DNA of 21,542 nucleotides from the NCBI GenBank assembly GCA_039794405.1, contig JBDIVL010000061.1, positions 1-21,542 of the forward strand. The letters are read 5' to 3'. Made by a program: the position numbers and the translations under genes. A model generated the notes under the pieces. That model ran no database searches and had not been told where the DNA came from. It worked only from the letters and a program-made list of their open reading frames with translations. Source of the DNA: JBDIVL01 sp039794405 (GTDB lineage: Bacteria > Planctomycetota > Brocadiia > Brocadiales > Brocadiaceae). Shown here piece by piece: positions 6,711 through 13,828 of the stretch (position 1 is its first letter; every line of letters starts with the position of its first letter).

Positions 6711-8965
6711 CTAATGGTCTTGATTTAACAACCTTTATTCCCAAATTCATAGATGAAAACAGGGACAGGATTCAGAAACTCAACCAAACTATCCTGGCCC
6801 TTGAAAAAAATCCATCGAATCCTGAGTTACTTAAGGAAATACTGAGAGAAATTCATACTCTTAAAGGCACGGCAAAAATAATGGGGTTTAGCGACATAGT
6901 GACATTATCCCATAAGGTGGAAGACCTTTTTGTAAAGATCCGGGACGGGGCCTTACTGTCGTCAAAAGAATTGTACGACACAGTATTTAAGGCATTAGAT
7001 GCACTTGCCAATCTGGTAGAAATAAAACAGAAAAACACCCAATCAACAGTCAATAGAGAAGAAATATATAACCACATAGAAACATTTTTGCACAACAGTA
7101 AAACGCAGGGTACGGAAGCCGAAGTGACTCGATCCGGGGTCGATAAAATCTTATCTGATACGGTAAAGCCTCCGGTAGCAACGGCGGAAGCATCACCCCT
7201 TGCCTTATTGCCTGTGGAGGGCAGGAAGACAACAAGGGTTGATCTGGATAAGATTGATGCACTCTATAATCATCTGGTAGAGCTGATCATAGCACAGATG
7301 ACCTTTCATCAAAGGTGTGAAGAGATCGTCAGACTTAGCCACTATACAAAACAATTAAGGACTGCAAGAACGAAGACACATGCAACCACAAATGCACTAG
7401 AATCCGATACGAAAAGCTCCCATGAAACTTTTATCCAATACCAAATCATGGAAGAGTCTCTCCTGAAAGAGATAACGAGGTTTTCAAACTCCTATGAAAC
7501 AGACGTTGCTAAACTGGATACCATTATAGAGGGTATTCGCCACCAGGTAATGTTTATGCGCATGCAGCCAATTTCCACCATATTTGATCTGACAACCCGT
7601 CTTGTAAGAGATCTTTCGGGTCAATTTCAAAAGGATGTAGACCTCGTAATCTCAGGTACAGAAGTAGAACTGGATAATACCATTATCGATATGCTGAAAG
7701 ACCCCCTTGTGCATCTTTTGAGAAATGCGGTGGACCACGGCATAGAAGAGCCGGCAATCCGCGAATCACGTGGGAAGAAAAGGATGGGTATCATTGCATT
7801 GAGGGCAGAACAAGAAGGCGGAGATATCATCATCACAGTGGAGGACGACGGGAAAGGTATCGATAAAGAATTAATAAAGGAAACGGCGGTTCGCAAGGGT
7901 CTTTTACGAACAGAAAAGGTTCACGAATTATCAGATGAAGAGATCTACGGGTTCATCATAAAACCTGGATTTTCCACAAGCAGGATCATTACTGATACTT
8001 CCGGACGGGGAATAGGTATGGATATCGTAAAAACAGTAGTGGACAGATTGAATGGTTCCCTGATTATTGAATCGAACAAGGGAAGTGGTTCCCGGTTTAT
8101 CCTGAAAGTACCGGCTACGATTGCCCTGGTAAATGTACTGATTGCACAGGTTGGTACTATGACCTTTGCTATCCCTTCTACCAGCATTGAACAAATCGCT
8201 TATATCTTCTGGAGGGATGTGAAAACCCTGGATGGCAGGGCCTCTGTTTTTCTTGAGGACCAAACGATCCCCCTTGTCGATCTGGTAAATATTTTTCAGT
8301 TGGAAAAAGACGAGGATGAAAAAAAAGATGAAGGCGTAGGCGTACCGGTTATTATTTCCCATTCCGAGGGGAAAAAAGTCGGTTTTATCGTAAGCGAATT
8401 CCTCTCTGAAAGGGAGGTTGTTTTCCAGGAATTCAAAGGATACTTAAAAAGACCACCTTATTTTTCCGGCATTACCACTCTCGGAACGGGCGAGGTTATC
8501 CTCATCCTGAACATGCAGGAACTCATGAAAACAAAAGATACGGCACATACCGTGTTAAAAAGCGAGGATCCAAAGGCGGGAAAACATCGTCCAAAGAAAA
8601 ACACCATCCTCATCGTTGAAGATTCAATAATTACCGCTGAGCTGGAAAAGAATATCCTCGAAAATGCAGGTTACGACGTCGATATTGCAACGGACGGCAT
8701 CGATGCACTGGATAAACTGCCCATAAAAAAATACGACCTTTTAGTAACGGATGTTGATATGCCCCGGATGAATGGATTTGAGTTAACCGCAAAGATACGG
8801 TCAGGTAAAAGGCTAAAAGATATACCCATTATTATCGTAACAGCACGCGAAAAAGCAGAAGACAAGCGGAGAGGTATAGAGGTTGGCGCTGACGCATACA
8901 TTCTGAAGAAAGAATTTGACCAAAGTAACCTTTTGAGCACAATAAAAAGACTGATAGGGGAATGA
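6707..8965 (+). CDS. cheA: Hybrid CheA histidine kinase with C-terminal receiver (WspE-like)
   Basis: A 752-residue cytoplasmic chemosensory kinase. Order of parts: an Hpt (P1) domain with phospho-accepting His50 in IHTLKG; a low-complexity linker of about 70 residues with no recognisable P2 domain; the dimerisation helices (about 180-300); and an HK ATPase with N-box LLRNAVDHG (Asn340), G1 box EDDGKGID (380-386) and G2 box GRGIGMD (433-439). A CheW-like P5 domain (about 465-605) follows, then a receiver with VEDS near 628, phospho-acceptor Asp682 in LLVTDVDMPRMNG, and a YILKK lysine. This is the WspE/FrzE-type CheA-CheY fusion, and its length is close to Pseudomonas WspE. GGAGG just upstream of ATG 6707 is the Shine-Dalgarno. 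The receiver may act as a phosphate sink or regulator, with the phosphoryl output going to the REC-GGDEF and CheB proteins encoded next. Confidence 0.93.
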   Translation: MTNGLDLTTFIPKFIDENRDRIQKLNQTILALEKNPSNPELLKEILREIHTLKGTAKIMGFSDIVTLSHKVEDLFVKIRDGALLSSKELYDTVFKALDALANLVEIKQKNTQSTVNREEIYNHIETFLHNSKTQGTEAEVTRSGVDKILSDTVKPPVATAEASPLALLPVEGRKTTRVDLDKIDALYNHLVELIIAQMTFHQRCEEIVRLSHYTKQLRTARTKTHATTNALESDTKSSHETFIQYQIMEESLLKEITRFSNSYETDVAKLDTIIEGIRHQVMFMRMQPISTIFDLTTRLVRDLSGQFQKDVDLVISGTEVELDNTIIDMLKDPLVHLLRNAVDHGIEEPAIRESRGKKRMGIIALRAEQEGGDIIITVEDDGKGIDKELIKETAVRKGLLRTEKVHELSDEEIYGFIIKPGFSTSRIITDTSGRGIGMDIVKTVVDRLNGSLIIESNKGSGSRFILKVPATIALVNVLIAQVGTMTFAIPSTSIEQIAYIFWRDVKTLDGRASVFLEDQTIPLVDLVNIFQLEKDEDEKKDEGVGVPVIISHSEGKKVGFIVSEFLSEREVVFQEFKGYLKRPPYFSGITTLGTGEVILILNMQELMKTKDTAHTVLKSEDPKAGKHRPKKNTILIVEDSIITAELEKNILENAGYDVDIATDGIDALDKLPIKKYDLLVTDVDMPRMNGFELTAKIRSGKRLKDIPIIIVTAREKAEDKRRGIEVGADAYILKKEFDQSNLLSTIKRLIGE

Positions 8966-8966
8966 T

Positions 8967-9004
8967 GTTTTACTAAAGGATTTATCCTCTAAAACTTCTT
9001 TTTA
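8967..9004 (+). terminator. Possible terminator or attenuator after cheA
   Basis: Directly after the cheA stop, GTTTT (8967-8971) can pair with AAAAC (8991-8995), and AGGA (8977-8980) with TCCT (8985-8988), with an internal loop. A TTCTTTTT tract follows at 8997-9004. The stem is AU-rich and interrupted, so termination may be partial. If real, it would split expression of cheB-cyclase-cheR from the upstream genes. Confidence 0.35.
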
Positions 9005-9070
9005 CTGTAAACAGAAAGCCTCTTAACTAATAATCCAGCGAGGTGAATCTTCAGACCGATACAAGAGATC

Positions 9071-9136
9071 ATGAGCTGTCAGCAGTCAGTCTGCAATTTC
9101 TGCTCAAAAGCTGATAGCTGACTGCTGATCGTTCAT
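9071..9136. repeat. Imperfect inverted repeat in the cheA-cheB gap
   Basis: Arms 9071-9089 and 9118-9136 are complementary at 16 of 19 positions, with an uninterrupted 11-bp core (TCAGCAGTCAG at 9079-9089 against 9118-9128) and a 28-nt loop. Related CTGA/CAGT-rich short palindromes recur between genes in many bacterial genomes, so this may be one copy of a dispersed family. It lies in a 282-bp gap between cheA and cheB that otherwise shows no gene. Confidence 0.5.
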
Positions 9137-9247
9137 TGCTTGTACATTACGCTTACTTTTAAAACATGACGCATTTGTGAAGATGCATCGGATGGAAAGT
9201 ATTTAAACCTTACAATCTTTTATTTTGGTTGCGGCTATACCGTATAC

Positions 9248-10318
9248 ATGCAGCAGAATATACCTGAAACAATTAACGTACTCATTGTTGATGACTCCGG
9301 TCTTACAAGGGAAGTTTTAAGCCGGATACTGGAAATGGATCCGGCAATCCGCGTCATCGGGATGGCAGAAAATGGCAAGCAGGCGATTGAATTGACACAA
9401 AAATTGAAACCGGACGTCATTACCATGGATATTCAAATGCCTGTTTTGGATGGTTTTGCAGCTGTAGAGCAGATTATGGCATATTACCCAACACCGATAC
9501 TTATCCTCTCTTCCGTCTTGGATAAAGGCGGAATTTATTCAACATTTAACGCCCTTGCTATTGGTGCCGTAGATGTTATGGAAAAACCTTCCGCAGTACC
9601 AAATACCTTGTGGTCTAAAATGGGAGATACACTGATTAAAAAGGTAAAGACCGTATCAAAGGCAAAGGTAATAACTCATGTGAAAGGGAAAATAAAGGAG
9701 TTTCCGAAACCACAGAGAAATGTAGTTTCCTTCCGGAAACCCAAAAGACATGAGGTCGTGGGTATCGGGGCATCTACAGGCGGCCCTTCCGTTCTTATGG
9801 AGATACTGAAACATGTCCCTCCGGACTACAGTACAGCAATCCTGGTGGTTCAACACATGGCGGAGGGATTTACCAGAAGCTTTGTAGAATGGTTAAAAAC
9901 CGCCTGTAAGGTAAATATTACGTTGGCAGAAGAGGGAGTAAGGATCGAAAAAGGACAGGTATTCATTGCTCCCGATGGGTTTCATACTATTGTCACTAAG
10001 AAAAAAACGATAGGGCTGGTTTCAGGAAAACCAGTAAACAACGTAAAACCATCAGTAGATATGTTATTCAATTCCCTTGCGGAAATTTACGGTGAAAGTA
10101 CCGTGGGAATCCTGCTTACCGGTATGGGAGTAGACGGTGCAGAGGGTTTAAAACGCATCAAAGAATCCGGTGGCATTGCCATAGCACAATCCGAAGAATC
10201 CTGTACGATCTTCGGTATGCCAAAAGCCGCTATAGAACAAGGAGCTGTAAGCAAGATATTGTCAGTAAAGGACATTATCCATACCCTGCTCAGCGGGTAC
10301 GACACAAATGAGTTGTAA
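9248..10318 (+). CDS. cheB: CheB protein-glutamate methylesterase/deamidase (WspF-like)
   Basis: A 356-residue two-domain protein that removes methyl groups from receptor glutamates once phosphorylated by CheA. The N-terminal receiver has the acidic pair in LIVDDSG, phospho-acceptor Asp61 in TMDIQMPVLDG, and a KPSA lysine. After a basic linker, the methylesterase domain carries the full catalytic triad: Ser176 in GIGASTGGPS, His203 in VVQHMAEGFT, and Asp296 in LLTGMGVDGAEG. Length is normal for CheB. No Shine-Dalgarno is evident before ATG 9248, but the frame start fits the receiver fold. In the Pseudomonas Wsp system the CheB homologue WspF keeps signalling off, so this gene is expected to restrain cyclic-di-GMP production. 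The 282-bp upstream gap allows a separate promoter, although I found no convincing one. Confidence 0.95.
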   Translation: MQQNIPETINVLIVDDSGLTREVLSRILEMDPAIRVIGMAENGKQAIELTQKLKPDVITMDIQMPVLDGFAAVEQIMAYYPTPILILSSVLDKGGIYSTFNALAIGAVDVMEKPSAVPNTLWSKMGDTLIKKVKTVSKAKVITHVKGKIKEFPKPQRNVVSFRKPKRHEVVGIGASTGGPSVLMEILKHVPPDYSTAILVVQHMAEGFTRSFVEWLKTACKVNITLAEEGVRIEKGQVFIAPDGFHTIVTKKKTIGLVSGKPVNNVKPSVDMLFNSLAEIYGESTVGILLTGMGVDGAEGLKRIKESGGIAIAQSEESCTIFGMPKAAIEQGAVSKILSVKDIIHTLLSGYDTNEL

Positions 10319-10528
10319 CGCAAGATGCATTATATACAATGCACGATATCATGCATTCTGCATTGAAAACCTGATTCATGTGTAAAGCATAGCGTAGCTG
10401 CGACCAAAGATAACCATCTTCCGCTTTCTTCCTTTGAAAGAGGAGACAAGGGAAATAAAATACTTACAAAAAGAGAAATTTTTTATAGAGTAATACGATA
10501 AACAAAGAATATAGAAGAGTCTATAATT
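10319..10528. repeat. 210-bp gap with repeated TGCATT/AATGCA elements
   Basis: Between cheB and the cyclase gene, TGCATT occurs at 10326-10331, 10352-10357 and 10359-10364, and AATGCA at 10338-10343. The first and AATGCA form a 6-bp hairpin with a 6-nt loop. There is no T-run, so it is not a clear terminator; it could be a protein-binding or RNA structure site. The rest of the gap is AT-rich without a coding frame. Confidence 0.3.
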
Positions 10529-12010
10529 ATGAAGAAACGTATTTTGGTAGTAGACGATAGTTCGCTGGTTTCAGCGGTAATAAGCAAGTTCCTTAATGAT
10601 CATGGATACGAAACACTCACTGCAAGCAATGGAATTGAGGCAATCGAAGAGACATTTAAGGAATTACCTGATTTGATTTTACTTGACGTAATGATGCCCA
10701 GGATGAACGGATACCAGACCTGCCGCCTCTTAAAGTCCGATCCGGAAACCTGTGCTATCCCCATTATCATGTTAACCGTTAAAGACCAGGCAAGTGACAA
10801 ATACTGGGGTATCCAAACAGGAGCAGATGCTTATTTATCAAAGGATGTTGTACAAACTTCGCTCCTGAAGGTAGTAGAAGGACTCATCAATCAGAGACAG
10901 CGGGTTCCCCCTGCAAGATCAATTATTCGTCAGCACAGCTTCATCAATGCCCTTGATATTGTCGCAAAAGTAAATGACTTGCTTGATAAAAAGCTATTCG
11001 AAGCGACCGTACTGAATGAAATGAGTTCCCTGGTTGAGAAAGGAATTAAAGACTTCGAGGAAATTGTAAATATTGTAACAGGAACCCTGGCCAAAATTCT
11101 GGATTTCAACGTGGCAGCTATTGTTGCCATGGAAGAATACGATGTAGAATGTTTTTTTAAGGTTAACCACCCCGTCAGCAAACAATATCTAAACAGTGTA
11201 CAAGAACATACAAAACGTTACTTAAGGGCACAAAATATTGAAGCAACACAATTCAGTGTAATAACAACTTTTGACCCGGGCAAGATAAATGAGACTGAAA
11301 ATTCAAAAGAACAAAAAATTGTATTTTTTGAAGTCCCTATTAAACATGGGGATAAATTGGGTGGATTGGTCATCCTGGCTCACAATGAATCTGAGAAGAT
11401 TGATACCAAAGAGGAAGATTTCTTTAAGGTCGTGATAAAACAAGCCTTTATTATCATTGAGAACTCATGGTTCTACGGCAAGGTAAGAAAGCTTGCAATA
11501 ACAGACAGCCTTACCGGCATTTACAATCATGGATTTCTCTATGAAGGTATGGCAAGAGAATTTGCACGGGTAGAAAGGCTTAAATTGCCTTTATCTTTCT
11601 TGATGCTGGATATCGATTATTTCAAAAAGATAAACGATACCTATGGACACCTCCAGGGAGATGAAGTGCTGCGAAGACTAGCCCAAATCTTGAAAAAAAA
11701 TACCAGGCCGTACGATATCCTGGGACGGTACGGCGGGGAAGAGTTTTCAATTGTCATGCCGGAAGCAAATAGAGAGGACAGCATCAGCCTCGCCGAACGT
11801 ATCAGAACGGAAGTATCGGGCTACAATTTCGGAAGTGGGAATGAAACAATAAAATGTACGATAAGTATCGGCATTTCCAACTACCCCCATGCAAACATTA
11901 AAAACATAGAAGATCTGATCAGTAAGGCTGACAGGTCACTTTACAGGGCAAAAGCCGAAGGACGGAATCGGGTTTGTGTCTCTAACAGGGAAAAGTCTCA
12001 TGGAGAATAA
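10529..12010 (+). CDS. Response regulator diguanylate cyclase, REC-GAF-GGDEF (WspR-like)
   Basis: A 493-residue predicted diguanylate cyclase that makes cyclic-di-GMP from two GTP. The receiver (1-125) has VVDDS, phospho-acceptor Asp53 in LLDVMMPRMNG, and a YLSKD lysine. Residues about 150-310 look like a GAF-type sensor (FEEIVNIVTGTLAKILDF at its start, then KLGGLVILAH). The GGDEF domain begins at DSLTGIYN (Asp326) and contains the metal-binding DIDYFKKINDTYGH and the active-site GGEEF at 402-406. RPYD at 393-396 is a correctly spaced RxxD product-inhibition site. Enzyme and feedback sites both look intact. Its place between cheB and cheR makes it the expected phosphorylation target of the hybrid CheA, as WspR is of WspE. 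WspR lacks the GAF part, so this protein may integrate a second signal. The Shine-Dalgarno is weak; the gene overlaps cheR by 11 nt. Confidence 0.92.
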   Translation: MKKRILVVDDSSLVSAVISKFLNDHGYETLTASNGIEAIEETFKELPDLILLDVMMPRMNGYQTCRLLKSDPETCAIPIIMLTVKDQASDKYWGIQTGADAYLSKDVVQTSLLKVVEGLINQRQRVPPARSIIRQHSFINALDIVAKVNDLLDKKLFEATVLNEMSSLVEKGIKDFEEIVNIVTGTLAKILDFNVAAIVAMEEYDVECFFKVNHPVSKQYLNSVQEHTKRYLRAQNIEATQFSVITTFDPGKINETENSKEQKIVFFEVPIKHGDKLGGLVILAHNESEKIDTKEEDFFKVVIKQAFIIIENSWFYGKVRKLAITDSLTGIYNHGFLYEGMAREFARVERLKLPLSFLMLDIDYFKKINDTYGHLQGDEVLRRLAQILKKNTRPYDILGRYGGEEFSIVMPEANREDSISLAERIRTEVSGYNFGSGNETIKCTISIGISNYPHANIKNIEDLISKADRSLYRAKAEGRNRVCVSNREKSHGE

Positions 12011-13613
12011 AAAAAGAGTATTATCAAAAACTGACTTTGATGTATTTTGTAAATACATAGAAAGCCATACCGGTGTTTATATCGATGAAAGCAGGCAAAG
12101 CTCCTTTACCTCCAGCCTGAACACCCGGATGAACACCCTCGGCATAAAAGATTACGGCGAGTACTACGCGTTCCTAACCACACATGCTTTGGGAAAAAAA
12201 GAATTTGGCGATCTGCTCTGTCTCATACTCATTAAAGAGACGTTTTTCTTCCGGGATGATCGGCAATTACGGGTATTGACAACCAATATCCTCCCTGAAT
12301 TACGAGAAAGAAAAAAGGGGAAAGAGATAAAAATCTGGAGTGCAGGATGCGCCACAGGTGAAGAACCCTACTCTATAGCAATCGCAATTACAGAAAATTT
12401 TCCGCCTGGCAGTATAAACTTCTCCCTCTATGCTACAGATATCAGCCCGGAAGCTCTGACACTTGCTAAAAAAGGCGTTTACAATAAAAACAGCATGCGT
12501 GCAATCGACAAAGTGACCACAAGCAAATATTTTATTCAAAAGGAAGGTCGATACTATTTAAACGACCACATAAAACAGCTCGTTCGATTTGATACCGCAA
12601 ATCTTGTAAGGCCCTGTTCCCCGCAAGACGGAAACAGTTTTGATATTATTTTCTGCAAAAATGTAATTATTTATTTCAGATCAGAGGTGGTAAAAAAAGT
12701 TATCCGTAGATTTTATGATATGCTTTCCCCCGGAGGATATCTCCTTGTAGGGCATTCAGAATCCCTCTGGCAAATATCGAACGAATTTACGTTGGAAGAA
12801 ATTTCCGGGGTATTTCTTTACCGGAAAAACGGAAGTACTATAGGCACACCTTCGTCAAAAAGGCTTCCTCTCGAAGAAAAACATATTGGTGTAACTTCAA
12901 AACTGCTATCTTTGCAGGCAGGATCAGACATCCGATTTCTGCAGTACCAAAAGGCCAGTATATATACAACACCTGCTGTTATTGGCGGCAAAACAACTGA
13001 TAAGCCAATACCAAAGACAGTAAATGACAGACATATTCATCTAAGGGGGAAAAAAGACTTCCAGAGGGAGGGAGACACTACCAGGATCAAAATAAGAATA
13101 AAATCCCTGTTAAAAAGAGGGTTCCAGTTCACAGAAGATGGATACGAAGCTTTATCAGAAGAGGTCCATATGCTATTAGAAAGCGACTCAGAGAACATGG
13201 ATGCCCATCTCCTGCTGGTAAAGATGTTTTCAGATACGGGCCAATACGATAAGGCATTGAAAAAATGTACCGATGCCTTGAGGGTTGATGATTTATGCGC
13301 AGAGACATATGAATTGATGGGAAGTATTTACTATAAGATCGGGGAAAAAGAAAAAGCAATTACTTCCTTCAGAAAAGCAATCTATTTAGATGATAGATTG
13401 TTGATATCACATTACTATATTGGGAATCTATACAAAGATTCTTACCTTGTTGAGCAAGCAATCAAAGAATATAAGAATGTAATACGGATAATTGAGGCAG
13501 ATCAAGTATGTGATGAATGGCTGGTTGAAGATGTTTTTACCGTAAAGCAGTTAAAAGAGGTATGTATCAGAAATATTGAGATATTGACATCAAAACTTAA
13601 TCTTACACCATAA
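12000..13613 (+). CDS. cheR: CheR receptor methyltransferase with C-terminal TPRs (WspC-like)
   Basis: A 537-residue SAM-dependent methyltransferase that methylates glutamates of the receptor. The N-terminal helical CheR domain (residues ~5-75, FCKYIESHTGVYI) precedes the catalytic domain, with SAM motif SAGCATGEEPYSIAI at 114-128, the FDIIFCKNVIIYF signature, and LSPGGYLLVGHSESL. After a variable ~130-residue linker, about three tetratricopeptide repeats occupy roughly 400-500 (AHLLLVKMFSDTGQYDKAL, ETYELMGSIYYKIGEKEKA, SHYYIGNLYKDSYLVEQA). Fusion of TPRs to CheR is typical of WspC- and FrzF-type enzymes. ATG 12000 is preceded at 8 nt by AGGGA (11987-11991) and overlaps the end of the cyclase gene; a GTG at 11976 is possible but has no better signal. 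The receptor lacks a docking pentapeptide, so the TPRs may provide recruitment. Confidence 0.94.
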   Translation: MENKKRVLSKTDFDVFCKYIESHTGVYIDESRQSSFTSSLNTRMNTLGIKDYGEYYAFLTTHALGKKEFGDLLCLILIKETFFFRDDRQLRVLTTNILPELRERKKGKEIKIWSAGCATGEEPYSIAIAITENFPPGSINFSLYATDISPEALTLAKKGVYNKNSMRAIDKVTTSKYFIQKEGRYYLNDHIKQLVRFDTANLVRPCSPQDGNSFDIIFCKNVIIYFRSEVVKKVIRRFYDMLSPGGYLLVGHSESLWQISNEFTLEEISGVFLYRKNGSTIGTPSSKRLPLEEKHIGVTSKLLSLQAGSDIRFLQYQKASIYTTPAVIGGKTTDKPIPKTVNDRHIHLRGKKDFQREGDTTRIKIRIKSLLKRGFQFTEDGYEALSEEVHMLLESDSENMDAHLLLVKMFSDTGQYDKALKKCTDALRVDDLCAETYELMGSIYYKIGEKEKAITSFRKAIYLDDRLLISHYYIGNLYKDSYLVEQAIKEYKNVIRIIEADQVCDEWLVEDVFTVKQLKEVCIRNIEILTSKLNLTP

Positions 13614-13618
13614 ACCAG

Positions 13619-13640
13619 AGAAACGCGATACCTTGTTTCT
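13619..13640 (+). terminator. Small hairpin after cheR, possible terminator
   Basis: AGAAAC (13619-13624) and GTTTCT (13635-13640) form a 6-bp stem with a 10-nt loop five bases after the cheR stop. No real T-run follows, so function as an intrinsic terminator is uncertain. Confidence 0.3.
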
Positions 13641-13700
13641 TCATATCATACTTCATTACTGTATATCTTCGTGAGTGAGAGGATTGCCAGCATTATGGAA

Positions 13701-13729
13701 TTGACACAATAAGAAAATATAAGTAATAT
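13701..13729 (+). promoter_or_regulatory. Sigma70-type promoter for aprA-aprB-sat
   Basis: A perfect -35 box TTGACA (13701-13706) is followed after exactly 17 nt by TAATAT (13724-13729). Transcription should start near 13736, giving a leader of about 90 nt before the aprA ATG. It separates the sulfur genes from the chemosensory operon. Confidence 0.6.
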
Positions 13730-13753
13730 TTATTGCTTGTGAACTTAAAAAAT

Positions 13754-13796
13754 CCAGGGCAATGTAGGGGTGAACCCTGCGTTCGGCCTTGCCTGG
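13754..13796 (+). repeat. Nested hairpin in the aprA 5' leader
   Basis: An outer stem pairs CCAGG-CAA (13754-13762, with one bulged G) with TTGCCTGG (13789-13796). Inside it GTAGGG (13764-13769) pairs with CCCTGC (13775-13780) around GTGAA. The block resembles GTAGGGG(T/C)GAACC-type short palindromes that I recall from intergenic DNA of many bacteria, so it may be one member of a dispersed repeat family. It lies between the promoter and the aprA ATG, so it would be transcribed in the leader. Confidence 0.5.
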
Positions 13797-13828
13797 CTTG
13801 ATTCAAAACTCTTATTTTGTAAGAACAC

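Noticed and set aside
7931..8362. 143-codon minus-strand frame in cheA
   Set aside because: It is antisense to the conserved ATPase and P5 domains of CheA and has no independent support.
11976..11999. GTG start for cheR, adding eight residues
   Set aside because: ATG 12000 has a better spaced AGGGA and matches the usual short N-terminus; the GTG start has no Shine-Dalgarno.
13754..13796. The aprA leader hairpin as a SAM or other sulfur riboswitch
   Set aside because: It is too short and lacks any recognisable riboswitch core; a simple hairpin or dispersed repeat explains it better.
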